This document shows, piece by piece, positions 1 through 6,935 of a stretch of DNA of 64,000 bases (its first letter is position 1; the number at the start of each line of letters is the position of its first letter). The stretch is from assembly GCA_005790605.1 (NCBI GenBank), contig SXUI01000055.1:53556-117555 (forward strand), given 5' to 3'. Origin of the DNA: Planctomycetia bacterium. Its GTDB lineage: Bacteria; Planctomycetota; Phycisphaerae; Phycisphaerales; SM1A02. Both the position numbers and the translations under genes were made by a program. A model generated the notes under the pieces. That model worked only from the letters and a program-made list of their open reading frames with translations. It was not told the origin of the DNA and did no database searches.

Positions 1-366
1 CATGACCCTTCCCCGCTCCTCAAACCATGCGCGGAGGTGCGCGAGGCCAATTGGATCCTCCACCAATTCCGTTGAACCAGTCGCTTCCTGCTTGACGATC
101 GCAATCGCGTCAGCGAGGGCCTCTCGCGTCAGGTCATCGAGTGTCGGACCGAGTCCCCCCGAAACGATGACTGCTCGGTGTGTGCGAGCAAGTTCGACGA
201 GCGCAGCAGTGATGTCACCCCGTTGGTCGCCGACGGTGCGGCGCTGTCCCGGCATCACGCCAATCGCAAGCAATGCACGAGCAATCCACGGAGCGTTCGT
301 ATCCTCGATCTGTCCGAGGATCAATTCATCGCCAACACTGAGGATCGCAACAGCGTCGTTCCTCAT
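1..366 (-). CDS. cinA: CinA/MoaB-fold protein, N-terminal part (cut by window edge)
   Basis: Only the first 122 codons lie in the window; the gene runs off position 1. The start ATG (366-364) overlaps the TGA of the upstream solute-binding protein gene in an ATGA arrangement, so the two are probably translationally coupled. The N-terminus reads AILSVGDELILGQIEDTN, then VSGGLGPTLDDLTREALAD. These are the signature segments of the CinA N-terminal (MoaB/Mog-like) domain, including the GGLGPT(x)DD motif. CinA proteins act on nicotinamide nucleotides (deamidation and/or ADP-ribose pyrophosphatase activity), and the MoaB-like domain alone can bind molybdopterin. Whether the C-terminal amidase domain is present cannot be seen here. 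The family call is firm; the precise activity is inference. Confidence 0.9.
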   Translation of the reverse strand, partial: MRNDAVAILSVGDELILGQIEDTNAPWIARALLAIGVMPGQRRTVGDQRGDITAALVELARTHRAVIVSGGLGPTLDDLTREALADAIAIVKQEATGSTELVEDPIGLAHLRAWFEERGRVM

Positions 367-1922
367 CGCACCTCGCGTGCGTAGATCTCCGCATACTGCT
401 GCTCAAAGAACTCGCCCCATGATCGACGCAATGCATCCGCGGGCGCGCTGTCGGCATCCCAAAGATTGGCCGACTTCCACTTCCCTTTCAACCAGCCGTC
501 GCGCACCAATGCGCGTCCTTCAGGAGCCGCGAGCGAAACAAGACCATCAACGCCTTGCACTGATGGCATGGCATCGAATGCCGTAAGCATTGCCTTCAGT
601 TCCGGATCCGTTACATCATTCGCCGTGACGAGCGCGGGTTCCTTGGGATAGCTCGGATGCGTGATGATCGCGTGCCACGCCTGATCAAGCGAGGGCCGAT
701 GATCCGCGCAGAACGCGCTGAACAGGATGGGGATGAAGGCCCGCGCGTTCGGGTCGGGCTTCTCAACCGAGCTCGCGAGCGAAAACGGATCAACCTTATC
801 GCGGAACTGAGGCATCATCCGCGCGATGAAGTCGCGGCGAATGGGCATGCGACGAAGTTCAAACTCATCCGGCCCCAAACCCTTGTGGCCGTGGCGCACG
901 GCAAACTGCCACAGCGCTTGCCCCTCGTCGCTCAGGCAGAACTCGACGAAATGCATCGCTGTCTCGCGATTGGGAGCGTTCGAGAGAAGCGCGATCGGAT
1001 CTGGATCAATGACGGTTTCGCCCTTGGGATCGATGTAGCCAATGCGGTCCGGGAAACCAGCGTCCGCGACGGCCTGCTCTTCGAAGCGACCGTAGAAATC
1101 GATCGATGGACCTGCGGCGGCATCGCCCGCGACGACATCAAGCGGAACCTTCGGCGCGCTCGACGCAACGGACCGCGCATTCGCTGACATGCGTCGAATG
1201 ATCTGCCAACCCTTCTCCCAACCGAGGCGTTGCAAGATCGCCTCAAGCGCGGTCGTCACGCTCCCAGACTGCGATGGGTTCACGAGGGTGATCCATCCAT
1301 CGAGCCGCGCGTCGGCGAGGTCTTCCCAATGATGTGGGTCATCGAGTCCAAGCGCGCGCAACCGCGGACGGTTGTAGACGATGCCAAATCCGCTCAGCGC
1401 CGTTCCAAACCAGTACCTCTCTGGATCGTAGAGCGTCGCGTCGCCAACTTTGTTTTCGCCGTAGATCTCATCAAGTCGCGACTGCTCGAATGGAACCTGT
1501 TCAACGATGCGCGCCTTGCGAAGAGAGTCGCCTGTCCCGAACGAGAGTTCCTTCTTGAACTGGGTGTATTCGTAACTTCCGCCACCAAACACGAGATCGG
1601 CATTTCCGCCGACGGGCTCGCCGTTTCGCAAGGCAGCGATGGCGTTCGCCTCGAGCATCTTGCGAATCTCGCTCGTGCCTCCCGGCGTGTTCCAAATGAC
1701 CGTTCCGGCGCGACCGTACTTCGCAAGATGCCACACAGCGAAACCTGCTCCAAACTCACTGCGGATCTGCTCGTTATGCGGCGTGTAAATGATGACGCGA
1801 GCGCTCGCATCTTCTCCTGCCGATGCGATCCCCTTCGAGAAAAGGACGGGCATCAGTGCCAACGCGAGCAAGCACAGCGGGAGCAAACACTCCTTCACGG
1901 TGAGCGCGCGTCTTAGCCGCAC
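363..1922 (-). CDS. Extracellular solute-binding protein, family 1 (iron/metal ABC type)
   Basis: A 519-residue exported protein. It begins with GTG and has a hydrophobic segment around residues 13-36 (LPLCLLALALMPVLF), read as an uncleaved or Sec signal. The body follows the FbpA/FutA-like pattern: VIIYTPHNEQIRSEF near the start of the mature region, then a DLVFGGGSYEY segment and NPSQSGSVTTALEAIL, which resembles the ligand-cleft loop. The C-terminal part is about 150 residues longer than typical ferric-binding proteins. The 5' end overlaps pyrF by 10 bases and the 3' end overlaps cinA by 4, so the three form one minus-strand unit. No permease or ATPase gene is adjacent. The ligand cannot be told from sequence; iron is inferred from family resemblance. 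Confidence 0.8.
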   Translation of the reverse strand: MRLRRALTVKECLLPLCLLALALMPVLFSKGIASAGEDASARVIIYTPHNEQIRSEFGAGFAVWHLAKYGRAGTVIWNTPGGTSEIRKMLEANAIAALRNGEPVGGNADLVFGGGSYEYTQFKKELSFGTGDSLRKARIVEQVPFEQSRLDEIYGENKVGDATLYDPERYWFGTALSGFGIVYNRPRLRALGLDDPHHWEDLADARLDGWITLVNPSQSGSVTTALEAILQRLGWEKGWQIIRRMSANARSVASSAPKVPLDVVAGDAAAGPSIDFYGRFEEQAVADAGFPDRIGYIDPKGETVIDPDPIALLSNAPNRETAMHFVEFCLSDEGQALWQFAVRHGHKGLGPDEFELRRMPIRRDFIARMMPQFRDKVDPFSLASSVEKPDPNARAFIPILFSAFCADHRPSLDQAWHAIITHPSYPKEPALVTANDVTDPELKAMLTAFDAMPSVQGVDGLVSLAAPEGRALVRDGWLKGKWKSANLWDADSAPADALRRSWGEFFEQQYAEIYAREVR

Positions 1923-2821
1923 GATCGCTCCATCGGCCCAACGACTGCGGCGATCTCATCTCGAAACGCACAGGCTGCGTCGTGAATCGCCGCGTCAAAC
2001 GATTGTCCGGGCGTCCCCTTGGGATAGAGGACGCTTCGACTCGCATTCACAATCGCACCGCGACCGTCTTCGCGGAAGCATGCCCGCACATCATCCGCCG
2101 TGCCGCCTTGCGCGCCATAGCCAGGCACGAGGAACATCGCGTGTGGCATTCGCTTGCGGAGTTGGATCGCGTCTTCTCGCTTAGTTGCACCAACCACCGC
2201 GCCGAGACTTGAAAAACCAGCCTGTCCAAGATGCTTCGCGCCGATCTGCGAGATGAGATCCGCAACAGCTTCCGCGACGGTGCGTCCATCGGCCAAGGCG
2301 AGCGACTGCAAAAGATCACCGCTCGGATTACTCGTGCGAACGAGGGCAAACGCGCCACGCCCCTCGGCGAGAAACGGCTCGATGCCATCCGCGCCGAGGT
2401 ACGGCGAGCAAGTCGTGAACTGCGCATCGAGGGCGCGCGACGCTGCCGCGTAGTGTTCGGTTGAGACACCGATGTCGGCGCGCTTGGCGTCAAAGATGAC
2501 GCAGAATCCGAGTTGCCGCGCCTCTCGGAAGACGCAATCAAGCGCTGCTGCGCCCTCCGCGCCGAAGCGCTCGTAACAGGCTGATTGGATCTTGATCGCG
2601 CCAACCACGCCTTGCACCGCATGAAGGACAGCACAGGAGAATGCAGCGATCGCGTACGCGGCCGCTGCATTACTCGCGTCTTGCGGATTGAGCGGATGTG
2701 GCAGTCGTTCGAGGACTGGATCAAGACCAACGCACACAGGGCTGCCAGCCTGCTTCATGGCTTGAAGAAGGAGGTCGGCGGGATGAGCAGAAGTCTGCGT
2801 CGCGGTCGGCGTGCTGGTCAT
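1913..2821 (-). CDS. pyrF: Orotidine 5'-phosphate decarboxylase (type 2)
   Basis: Decarboxylates OMP to UMP, the last step of de novo pyrimidine synthesis, in the cytoplasm. At 302 residues it has the length of the longer type-2 subfamily. It shows VCVGLDPVLERLP near residue 30 and the catalytic FDAKRADIG motif, whose Asp and Lys belong to the conserved D-x-K-x-x-D network. ALVRTSNPSG and VPGYGAQGG follow, the last being the phosphate-binding loop. ATG at 2821 is the only sensible start. The gene is divergent from the DUF971 gene, with 41 bases between the two start codons. Its 3' end overlaps the solute-binding protein gene. The other pyrimidine gene in the window, pyrD, is 22 kb away, so the pathway is not in one operon here. 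Confidence 0.95.
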   Translation of the reverse strand: MTSTPTATQTSAHPADLLLQAMKQAGSPVCVGLDPVLERLPHPLNPQDASNAAAAYAIAAFSCAVLHAVQGVVGAIKIQSACYERFGAEGAAALDCVFREARQLGFCVIFDAKRADIGVSTEHYAAASRALDAQFTTCSPYLGADGIEPFLAEGRGAFALVRTSNPSGDLLQSLALADGRTVAEAVADLISQIGAKHLGQAGFSSLGAVVGATKREDAIQLRKRMPHAMFLVPGYGAQGGTADDVRACFREDGRGAIVNASRSVLYPKGTPGQSFDAAIHDAACAFRDEIAAVVGPMERSCG

Positions 2822-2862
2822 GACGCGACAAGTGTATTCCCTCTCTTGGATAGGATGCAGCG

Positions 2863-3186
2863 ATGCAAGGAGAGCGTCCTACCCACCTCGATCTCGACCA
2901 GAACAAGGGTCTATCGATCGAGTGGCAGGACGGAAGCAAGTTCTTCCTCACGCTCGCCGTGCTTCGTCGGTACTCGCCATCCGCCGATGCGAAAGAACTC
3001 CGCAAGGCAATGGCGGCGAACCCGCTGACCGTGCTTCCGACAAGCGGCTCGAGCGACCCCCTCACCGCCCTCGGCGCCGAGTTCGTCGGCAACTACGCGC
3101 TCAAGATCCACTTCAGTGACGGGCACTCGACAGGGATTTACTCGTGGGAGTACCTCAGAGAACTGTGCGCTGAGCACGGCAAGTGA
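2863..3186 (+). CDS. DUF971 / GBBH-like N-terminal domain protein
   Basis: A 107-residue single-domain cytoplasmic protein. The sequence HLDLDQNKGLSIEWQDGS, a central FVGNYALKIHFSDGHSTG and the terminal GIYSWEYLREL match the DUF971 family. That fold is also the N-terminal domain of gamma-butyrobetaine hydroxylase and occurs as a stand-alone protein next to Fe-S cluster genes in many bacteria. The loop here lacks the Cys/His set needed to predict a metal site with confidence. ATG 2863 lies just downstream of the divergent pyrF start. The thioesterase gene begins 22 bases after its stop, so the two are probably co-transcribed. The family assignment is good; the biochemical role is unknown. Confidence 0.85.
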   Translation: MQGERPTHLDLDQNKGLSIEWQDGSKFFLTLAVLRRYSPSADAKELRKAMAANPLTVLPTSGSSDPLTALGAEFVGNYALKIHFSDGHSTGIYSWEYLRELCAEHGK

Positions 3187-3208
3187 CGAGTTGCGTCCCA
3201 CAAACTGC

Positions 3209-3682
3209 ATGCGAATGACCTCGTTGAACGACCCAACTCTCCGTGCCTTGCTCCCCCATCCGCGCGCGTTTCTCGCGCCGATTGTGATTGCGCCGCATGA
3301 ACTGTCGCAGACCGTCGCGCATGCCAACAACATTGCGATGGCTGCCTGGGTGGATCGGCTCGCGGAACTCCACGCCGACGCCAACGGCGCCTCGCGCGCT
3401 TCGCAGGTTGCCGCCGGACGCGTGTGGTTCGTCGCGCGCCACGAGATTGATTACCTCGGCGAGGCATTCTTTGGCGACGACCTCATCGGCGCTACCTGGA
3501 TTGCGTCCATGGGGCGAACAACGCTCATGCGTGAATGCGCAGTGTTCCGGCGCGAAGGGGCAACCGGACAATTCCGCCAGCTCCTCGCGAGTACTTCGCG
3601 TTGGGCGTACGTTGATCTCGCTTCCCGCAAACCAATCGCGATGCCTGCCCCTTGGCGCGAATGGCTCGATCCCTTGCGGTAG
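3209..3682 (+). CDS. Hotdog-fold acyl-CoA thioesterase (YbgC/4HBT-like)
   Basis: About 157 residues from ATG 3209 (a second in-frame ATG lies at 3215). Upstream reading frame is open but would overlap DUF971 extensively, so the internal ATG was chosen. The segment VAHANNIAMAAWVDRLAEL corresponds to the GHVNNxxYxxW catalytic helix of YbgC-like thioesterases, although the usual Asp/His before the NN is changed (HANN). FVARHEIDYLGEAFFGDDL matches the following beta strands of the hotdog fold. Likely hydrolyses short or aromatic acyl-CoA esters; the substrate is not predictable. It is followed at once by the structured, terminator-ended intergenic region. Confidence 0.8.
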   Translation: MRMTSLNDPTLRALLPHPRAFLAPIVIAPHELSQTVAHANNIAMAAWVDRLAELHADANGASRASQVAAGRVWFVARHEIDYLGEAFFGDDLIGATWIASMGRTTLMRECAVFRREGATGQFRQLLASTSRWAYVDLASRKPIAMPAPWREWLDPLR

Positions 3683-3698
3683 GCAGCCCCTGAGGGCG

Positions 3699-3758
3699 AA
3701 GGAAACCGTGTGCGCGCCTGCGGGCCAAGCCGGTCCCGCATAGGGCGAACACCTCCTT
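3699..3758 (+). other. Long imperfect hairpin
   Basis: Arms pair in three blocks: AAGGA (3699-3703) with TCCTT (3754-3758), GTGT with ACAC, and TGCGGGCC with GGTCCCGCA (one bulged T) closed by a small AAGC loop. Internal loops separate the blocks, giving a rod of the kind seen in structured RNAs rather than a simple terminator, since no T-run follows. Confidence 0.55.
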
Positions 3759-3825
3759 CTGGGAATTCTCAAGGGAGAACGGGAACCGAACCGAAAACTT
3801 GATCCGTCGGACGGCTTCTTTCCAT

Positions 3826-3869
3826 GTCAGGACTTCCCCGCGTCGGTGTGCGGACCGGAATCTCCTGAC
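3826..3869 (+). other. Second long hairpin (three stacked stems)
   Basis: GTCAGGA (3826-3832) pairs with TCCTGAC (3863-3869). Inside it TTCC pairs with GGAA, and inside that CCGC pairs with GCGG around an 8-base GTCGGTGT loop. Fifteen base pairs are interrupted only by short asymmetric bulges. There is no T-run, so it is not itself a terminator. Confidence 0.6.
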
Positions 3870-3896
3870 GCCAAACTCGCATCTTTCTCCCCTCCG

Positions 3897-3932
3897 CCCC
3901 GCTGACAGGCCAACCCTATCAACGGGGTTTTT
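3897..3932 (+). terminator. Intrinsic terminator upstream of the metallophosphoesterase
   Basis: CCCCG pairs with CGGGG; inside, TGA pairs with TCA and AGG with CCT, with C/A mismatches between blocks. Five T residues follow directly (3928-3932), then CTTT. It reads on the plus strand and sits 28 bases before the ATG at 3960, which is also where an attenuator would lie. Confidence 0.75.
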
Positions 3933-3959
3933 CTTTCGGCACTCCGTTACGCTGCGAAA

Positions 3960-5864
3960 ATGCACTTCGTAGCGCGTCTGACACAGACTCTTCTCTCGAT
4001 CGCTGCGGTTTGGGGAGGGTGCGCGATTGCGCAGCCGAGCGACGCTGCGCCTCCGGCATCCGCCTCGTCGAAGGCCGACGGCATCACCATCCAAGTCCCA
4101 ACTCCCGCGAAGCAGCAGGTGATCGCGATATTCCCAGATCGCACGACTGGCCGCGACTGGGGACTGCGTTACCTGCGCGAGGGAGTCGAGGACCTCAATC
4201 GCATTCAGCCCGATGCCGTCTTCACCGTCGGTGACCTCGTGCAAGGCTACACGCGACTTCACGAGGAGTACACGCGGCAGCAAGAAGAGTATTTGTCCAT
4301 CGTTGGAAAGCTCAACGCTCCCCTCTATCCCACTTCGGGAAATCACGATGTCGTAAGTGGCGCACGCAGTTCCGCAGATCGAACATATGCCGATCTTTAC
4401 CGCGAGAAGTTCGGGCCGCTCTATTACGCGACGGAACTTGAGCTCGTCACGATCATCGTGATGTTTACCGAAGACGGCGACGGGCAGATCAAGCCTGGCT
4501 TCTCCGACGCGCAGCTCGCGTGGCTCGCGAAGACTCTCGAGTCCGCGGCCGCTCGCAATCGACCGATCGCGCTTCTCATGCACCGACCACTCTGGCATGA
4601 CCGAGCAACCAAGTGGGAGGAGCGCATCGATCCACTGCTCGAAAAATACGGCGTCGATTGGGTTATCGCAGGTCACTATCACGCGCTGCAAGATGAAGGA
4701 ACTCGCGGAAGCACGCGTTACTTAATCCTTGGGACTTGCGGTGGTTCGATCGATCAGCACCCGCTCGCGGGACAATTGCAACATCTCACTTTTCTCGTTG
4801 TGCACGAGAACGGCTCGATCGAGCCTTACCACCAAGTGGTCGGCACGACGCTCCCTGTCGATTGGATTCGCCTCGCGGATCAAACCGCAGCGTTTCGCCT
4901 CAAAGGGAACGCGAAGATCATCCAATTCGAAGATGCCCTGATCGATCCACTCGAAGTTGCCGCATCCGGATCGCTTCATGTTTTATTCGAGAACCCACTC
5001 GACATTCCGATCTCCATCTCCGCTCGAGCGGTGAGGGACTTTCCCGTGCCTTGGGAAGTTGGCACGCAATCGTGGATCTCGCGCACGCCGATCGACATCT
5101 TCAATCCGTTTGTCACCGACATCAACACACCCTTTGTCTTCAGTCCTACGCCGACCGTCACGATTCCTCCGCGGGGCAGTGCGAAACTCGCGATCCCGTA
5201 CTCCGCCGATTCGGGTCCCGCTCCTTGCGCCCCTCCCGAGATAGATTTCGTCGCGCACTTCACTGACTCGCAGAATCGGACGGTGCCAGTCCATCTCCGC
5301 CGGAGGCTCCCAATCGCTCGGACCGTGACAGCGAATGATGGATTGCAGTATCCGATCGCGGCGTGGGATTTCTCGGAGTACGACGAGACCGAAGCGAATG
5401 CGTCCGCGCGATTTGCTTTCGATTCCACGCACGGTCTCTCCGTCGAAGTCAACGCGCCAGATGAGTTGCTGTCCATGGATGGTCCCGAACAGCGACCCGC
5501 GAAAGACGCGGTGGATCCCGCGCGGGACATGATCCGAATCGACCTTGGAACTGGCGCGTCCGCGCGCTCCTATGTCGCGTTCATCCGCACCGGCGCGAAC
5601 TTAGGTTTCACCGAACTCAAAGGCGAATCGCTCGTCCCGTGCCCCAAGATCAACGCGCTCCTTGACGCCGCACTCGGACAATGGACGCTGCGGTTCGACC
5701 TTGCACCAGACGCCCTTCCGGCCGAACGACCGCTGACCGTCAACATCGGCATCGCCGACAATGACGGCCATTACCACACACAATGGCGTTGGTTGGCGCC
5801 GAAGTCCTTTCCAGCCAAGCTCCTCCTCCCATCAGAAGCGCCCGCGCCACCCGCCCCTCGTTGA
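3960..5864 (+). CDS. Secreted calcineurin-like metallophosphoesterase with C-terminal extension
   Basis: 634 residues with a Sec signal peptide (LLSIAAVWGGCAIAQ, cleavage near residue 25). The metallophosphoesterase core spans roughly residues 50-260 and shows GDLV, GNHD, LMHRPLWH and GHYH. These give the GD, GNHD, H and GHxH metal-ligand motifs of the calcineurin-like superfamily. The first motif is FPDRTTG, with Asp but not the usual D-x-H; a His missing there is a known variation in some secreted members. The remaining 370 residues are beta-rich (many Pro/Ile/Val strands) and match nothing I recognise. The predicted location is periplasmic or extracellular. It follows a transcription terminator, so expression may depend on readthrough or on its own promoter. 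Confidence 0.85.
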   Translation: MHFVARLTQTLLSIAAVWGGCAIAQPSDAAPPASASSKADGITIQVPTPAKQQVIAIFPDRTTGRDWGLRYLREGVEDLNRIQPDAVFTVGDLVQGYTRLHEEYTRQQEEYLSIVGKLNAPLYPTSGNHDVVSGARSSADRTYADLYREKFGPLYYATELELVTIIVMFTEDGDGQIKPGFSDAQLAWLAKTLESAAARNRPIALLMHRPLWHDRATKWEERIDPLLEKYGVDWVIAGHYHALQDEGTRGSTRYLILGTCGGSIDQHPLAGQLQHLTFLVVHENGSIEPYHQVVGTTLPVDWIRLADQTAAFRLKGNAKIIQFEDALIDPLEVAASGSLHVLFENPLDIPISISARAVRDFPVPWEVGTQSWISRTPIDIFNPFVTDINTPFVFSPTPTVTIPPRGSAKLAIPYSADSGPAPCAPPEIDFVAHFTDSQNRTVPVHLRRRLPIARTVTANDGLQYPIAAWDFSEYDETEANASARFAFDSTHGLSVEVNAPDELLSMDGPEQRPAKDAVDPARDMIRIDLGTGASARSYVAFIRTGANLGFTELKGESLVPCPKINALLDAALGQWTLRFDLAPDALPAERPLTVNIGIADNDGHYHTQWRWLAPKSFPAKLLLPSEAPAPPAPR

Positions 5865-6027
5865 CGGCGGGAGGAAAAACGCATCCAATAGGATTTAGGT
5901 TTCGGGGTAGGATCAACCGAAATCTGCCGTTCCCGAGTTTTCATCAAGCGAAAAATGGAGCCAAACCACGGTCGTCGTGCATGGCAACGCAACAGTTCAG
6001 CCCGAACCCACGAATAGGGAGTACATC

Positions 6028-6213
6028 ATGAAGAAGCTTCTCACCGCCAGCGCCATCGTCGCCTCCGCCCTCCTCCTCGCTTCTTGCGGTGGACCAGACA
6101 CTGGGACAGTCGCACCGATCAACTCCGAGCAGGTCCGCCCAGCACCAAAGGAAACGATCGCCGCTCCGGGCAGCACTGTGAAGTTCGGTGCAAACGAAAC
6201 CAAGAAGGACTGA
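6028..6213 (+). CDS. Small lipoprotein
   Basis: A 61-residue protein: MKKLLTASAIVASALLLASC is a textbook lipoprotein signal with lipobox LASC, so the mature form is only about 41 residues (starting CGGPDTGTV) and is lipid-anchored. The mature part is polar, Pro/Thr-rich and predicted disordered. The start ATG 6028 has an AGGGA Shine-Dalgarno-like stretch 8-10 bases upstream. A strong terminator follows 26 bases after the stop, so it is probably transcribed alone. No family is recognised. Confidence 0.8.
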   Translation: MKKLLTASAIVASALLLASCGGPDTGTVAPINSEQVRPAPKETIAAPGSTVKFGANETKKD

Positions 6214-6239
6214 CCTCCTTTTTCCTTTCCGCAAGCTTC

Positions 6240-6276
6240 GCGCGACCCAGCCGATTGGTTGGGTCGCGCTCTTTTT
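6240..6276 (+). terminator. Strong intrinsic terminator
   Basis: A perfect 10-bp stem, GCGCGACCCA (6240-6249) with TGGGTCGCGC (6260-6269), is followed by TCTTTTTG. It closes the small lipoprotein transcript on the plus strand. Confidence 0.9.
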
Positions 6277-6520
6277 GCGCCCGAGATTGATGGAACTAGA
6301 GCTGGACAAGCGACCGAGCGTTGTTCTCGTCCCTGCTCACACAGACCGGCTTAGTTTCTGCACGGTCTTTTCGAAAACGATCAAGACCGATGAACTTTCA
6401 ATGGCATTCATCGGATAAGAGAGGTGCGTGCAGCGCAGCGGAACCGTCCGCTTCCACGATGCGCGCGTTGGGGAACGGCCACGCCGTTTTCCTCCCACAT
6501 TCCATCTGGCCATCCACCCG

Positions 6521-6555
6521 CCGCCGCTTCAGATGAAAGTCTGAACGGCGGTTTT
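6521..6555 (+). terminator. Strong terminator not following any called gene
   Basis: CCGCCG pairs with CGGCGG and TTCAGA with TCTGAA (one unpaired C), a 12-bp stem with a 6-base loop, followed by TTTT. It reads on the plus strand, but the nearest plus-strand gene already ends in its own terminator at 6240-6276. Either an unannotated transcript lies in 6277-6520 or this is a back-up terminator. Confidence 0.7.
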
Positions 6556-6587
6556 GGTCGCATCCTTCGAGCGCTCGCGCAAGATTC

Positions 6588-6604
6588 TCGCCCGCAGCGG
6601 GCGA
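6588..6604. repeat. Perfect 17-base palindrome
   Basis: TCGCCCGC-A-GCGGGCGA, eight base pairs around one base. There is no T-run. It could be a protein-binding site or a mini-hairpin in a transcript from either strand. Confidence 0.6.
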
Positions 6605-6625
6605 AATCATTGCACTCGCTTTGGA

Positions 6626-6659
6626 CTCCGACCGCGCGAATGAATCGCGACGGTCGGAG
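6626..6659. repeat. 13-bp inverted repeat
   Basis: CTCCGACCG (6626-6634) pairs with CGGTCGGAG (6651-6659), and inside it CGCG pairs with CGCG around an AATGAAT loop. It lies 33 bases before the first 49-bp repeat. Confidence 0.65.
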
Positions 6660-6691
6660 AGCGGGCTCATTCCGTCCGAGGACATCTGATA

Positions 6692-6740
6692 TGCGCCGCT
6701 CGCGATTCACTCGCGGCGGCGCACACCAAAGCGAGCGAGG
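6692..6740. repeat. 49-bp palindromic repeat, copy 1
   Basis: Identical over 49 bases to 6816-6864. The first 30 bases fold into a near-perfect hairpin: GCGCCGC pairs with GCGGCGC and CGCGA with TCGCG around TTCAC. A tail follows containing ACACCAAAGCGAGCGAGG. About 20 bases upstream (…GACATC…) are also similar between copies, and a 17-base motif (6765-6781) follows each copy. It resembles a REP- or MITE-like unit but encodes nothing. Confidence 0.85.
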
Positions 6741-6764
6741 AATCTGCTGCTTGGAGCAGATTCC

Positions 6765-6781
6765 AAGTCGCGAGCGCTCAA
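6765..6781. repeat. 17-bp satellite of the repeat unit, copy 1
   Basis: AAGTCGCGAGCGCTCAA, repeated exactly at 6910-6926. It lies 25 bases after copy 1 of the 49-bp repeat and 46 bases after copy 2, so the whole repeat unit is roughly 90-110 bases with a variable middle. Confidence 0.75.
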
Positions 6782-6815
6782 GATACGCGCTCCGTGCGGC
6801 GGAAGACATCGGAAT

Positions 6816-6864
6816 TGCGCCGCTCGCGATTCACTCGCGGCGGCGCACACCAAAGCGAGCGAGG
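6816..6864. repeat. 49-bp palindromic repeat, copy 2
   Basis: Exact copy of 6692-6740, offset 124 bases, in the same orientation. It lies 72 bases from the stop codon of the minus-strand aminotransferase, where a stable stem could act as a 3'-end structure for that transcript. Confidence 0.85.
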
Positions 6865-6909
6865 CGGCGCGGCTACCTTGAGATTGGCGGGTCCGATTCA
6901 ACGCGCCGC

Positions 6910-6926
6910 AAGTCGCGAGCGCTCAA
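6910..6926. repeat. 17-bp satellite of the repeat unit, copy 2
   Basis: Exact copy of 6765-6781; it ends 10 bases before the aminotransferase stop codon. Confidence 0.75.
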
Positions 6927-6935
6927 ACTTCGCGC

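Larger units (their letters stand above)
3687..3932 (+). ncRNA. Candidate structured RNA or 3'-UTR/leader ending in an intrinsic terminator
   Basis: This 246-base stretch between the thioesterase and the metallophosphoesterase has unusually regular secondary structure. A long imperfect hairpin at 3699-3758 has paired segments AAGGA/TCCTT, GTGT/ACAC and TGCGGG/CCCGCA. Flanking CCCCTGAG and CTCAAGGG could close it. CCGT/ACGG forms a small stem near 3805-3815. A second long hairpin occupies 3826-3869, and a terminator 3897-3932. The structure could be an independent small RNA, the 3' UTR of the preceding genes, or an attenuator/riboswitch for the phosphoesterase whose ATG is 28 bases after the terminator T-run. 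I compared it by eye with RNase P, SRP, tmRNA, 6S, TPP and GEMM signatures and found no convincing match. Confidence 0.45.
6277..6935. other. Long intergenic region, hairpin-rich, no credible gene
   Basis: About 660 bases between the lipoprotein terminator and the aminotransferase stop. Open frames cross it on both strands but are Arg/Ser-rich, lack recognisable domains and run over the repeats, so I call none of them. It holds a 7-bp inverted repeat (CGGTCTT/AAGACCG, 6363-6389) and a weak hairpin with Ts at 6474-6491. A strong terminator lies at 6521-6555, then a perfect palindrome at 6588-6604 and a 13-bp inverted repeat at 6626-6659. Two copies of a 49-bp repeat follow. The part before 6555 could encode a small RNA ending at that terminator. 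Confidence 0.6.

Noticed and set aside
3687..3932. RNase P, SRP, tmRNA, 6S, TPP or c-di-GMP riboswitch
   Set aside because: No conserved core (for example GAGGAAAGUCC of RNase P, GGAA-loop SRP motif, TPP CUGAGA, GEMM GACGCAAAGCC) could be placed on either strand. A weak 6S-like CCCCTGAG is not enough.
3525..4691. A 388-codon minus-strand frame across the structured RNA region
   Set aside because: Antisense to the metallophosphoesterase start and to the terminator; no domain match.
6692..6864. CRISPR array
   Set aside because: Only two repeat copies, spacing of 124 bases, repeat itself palindromic over 30 bases and 49 long, no cas genes in the window.
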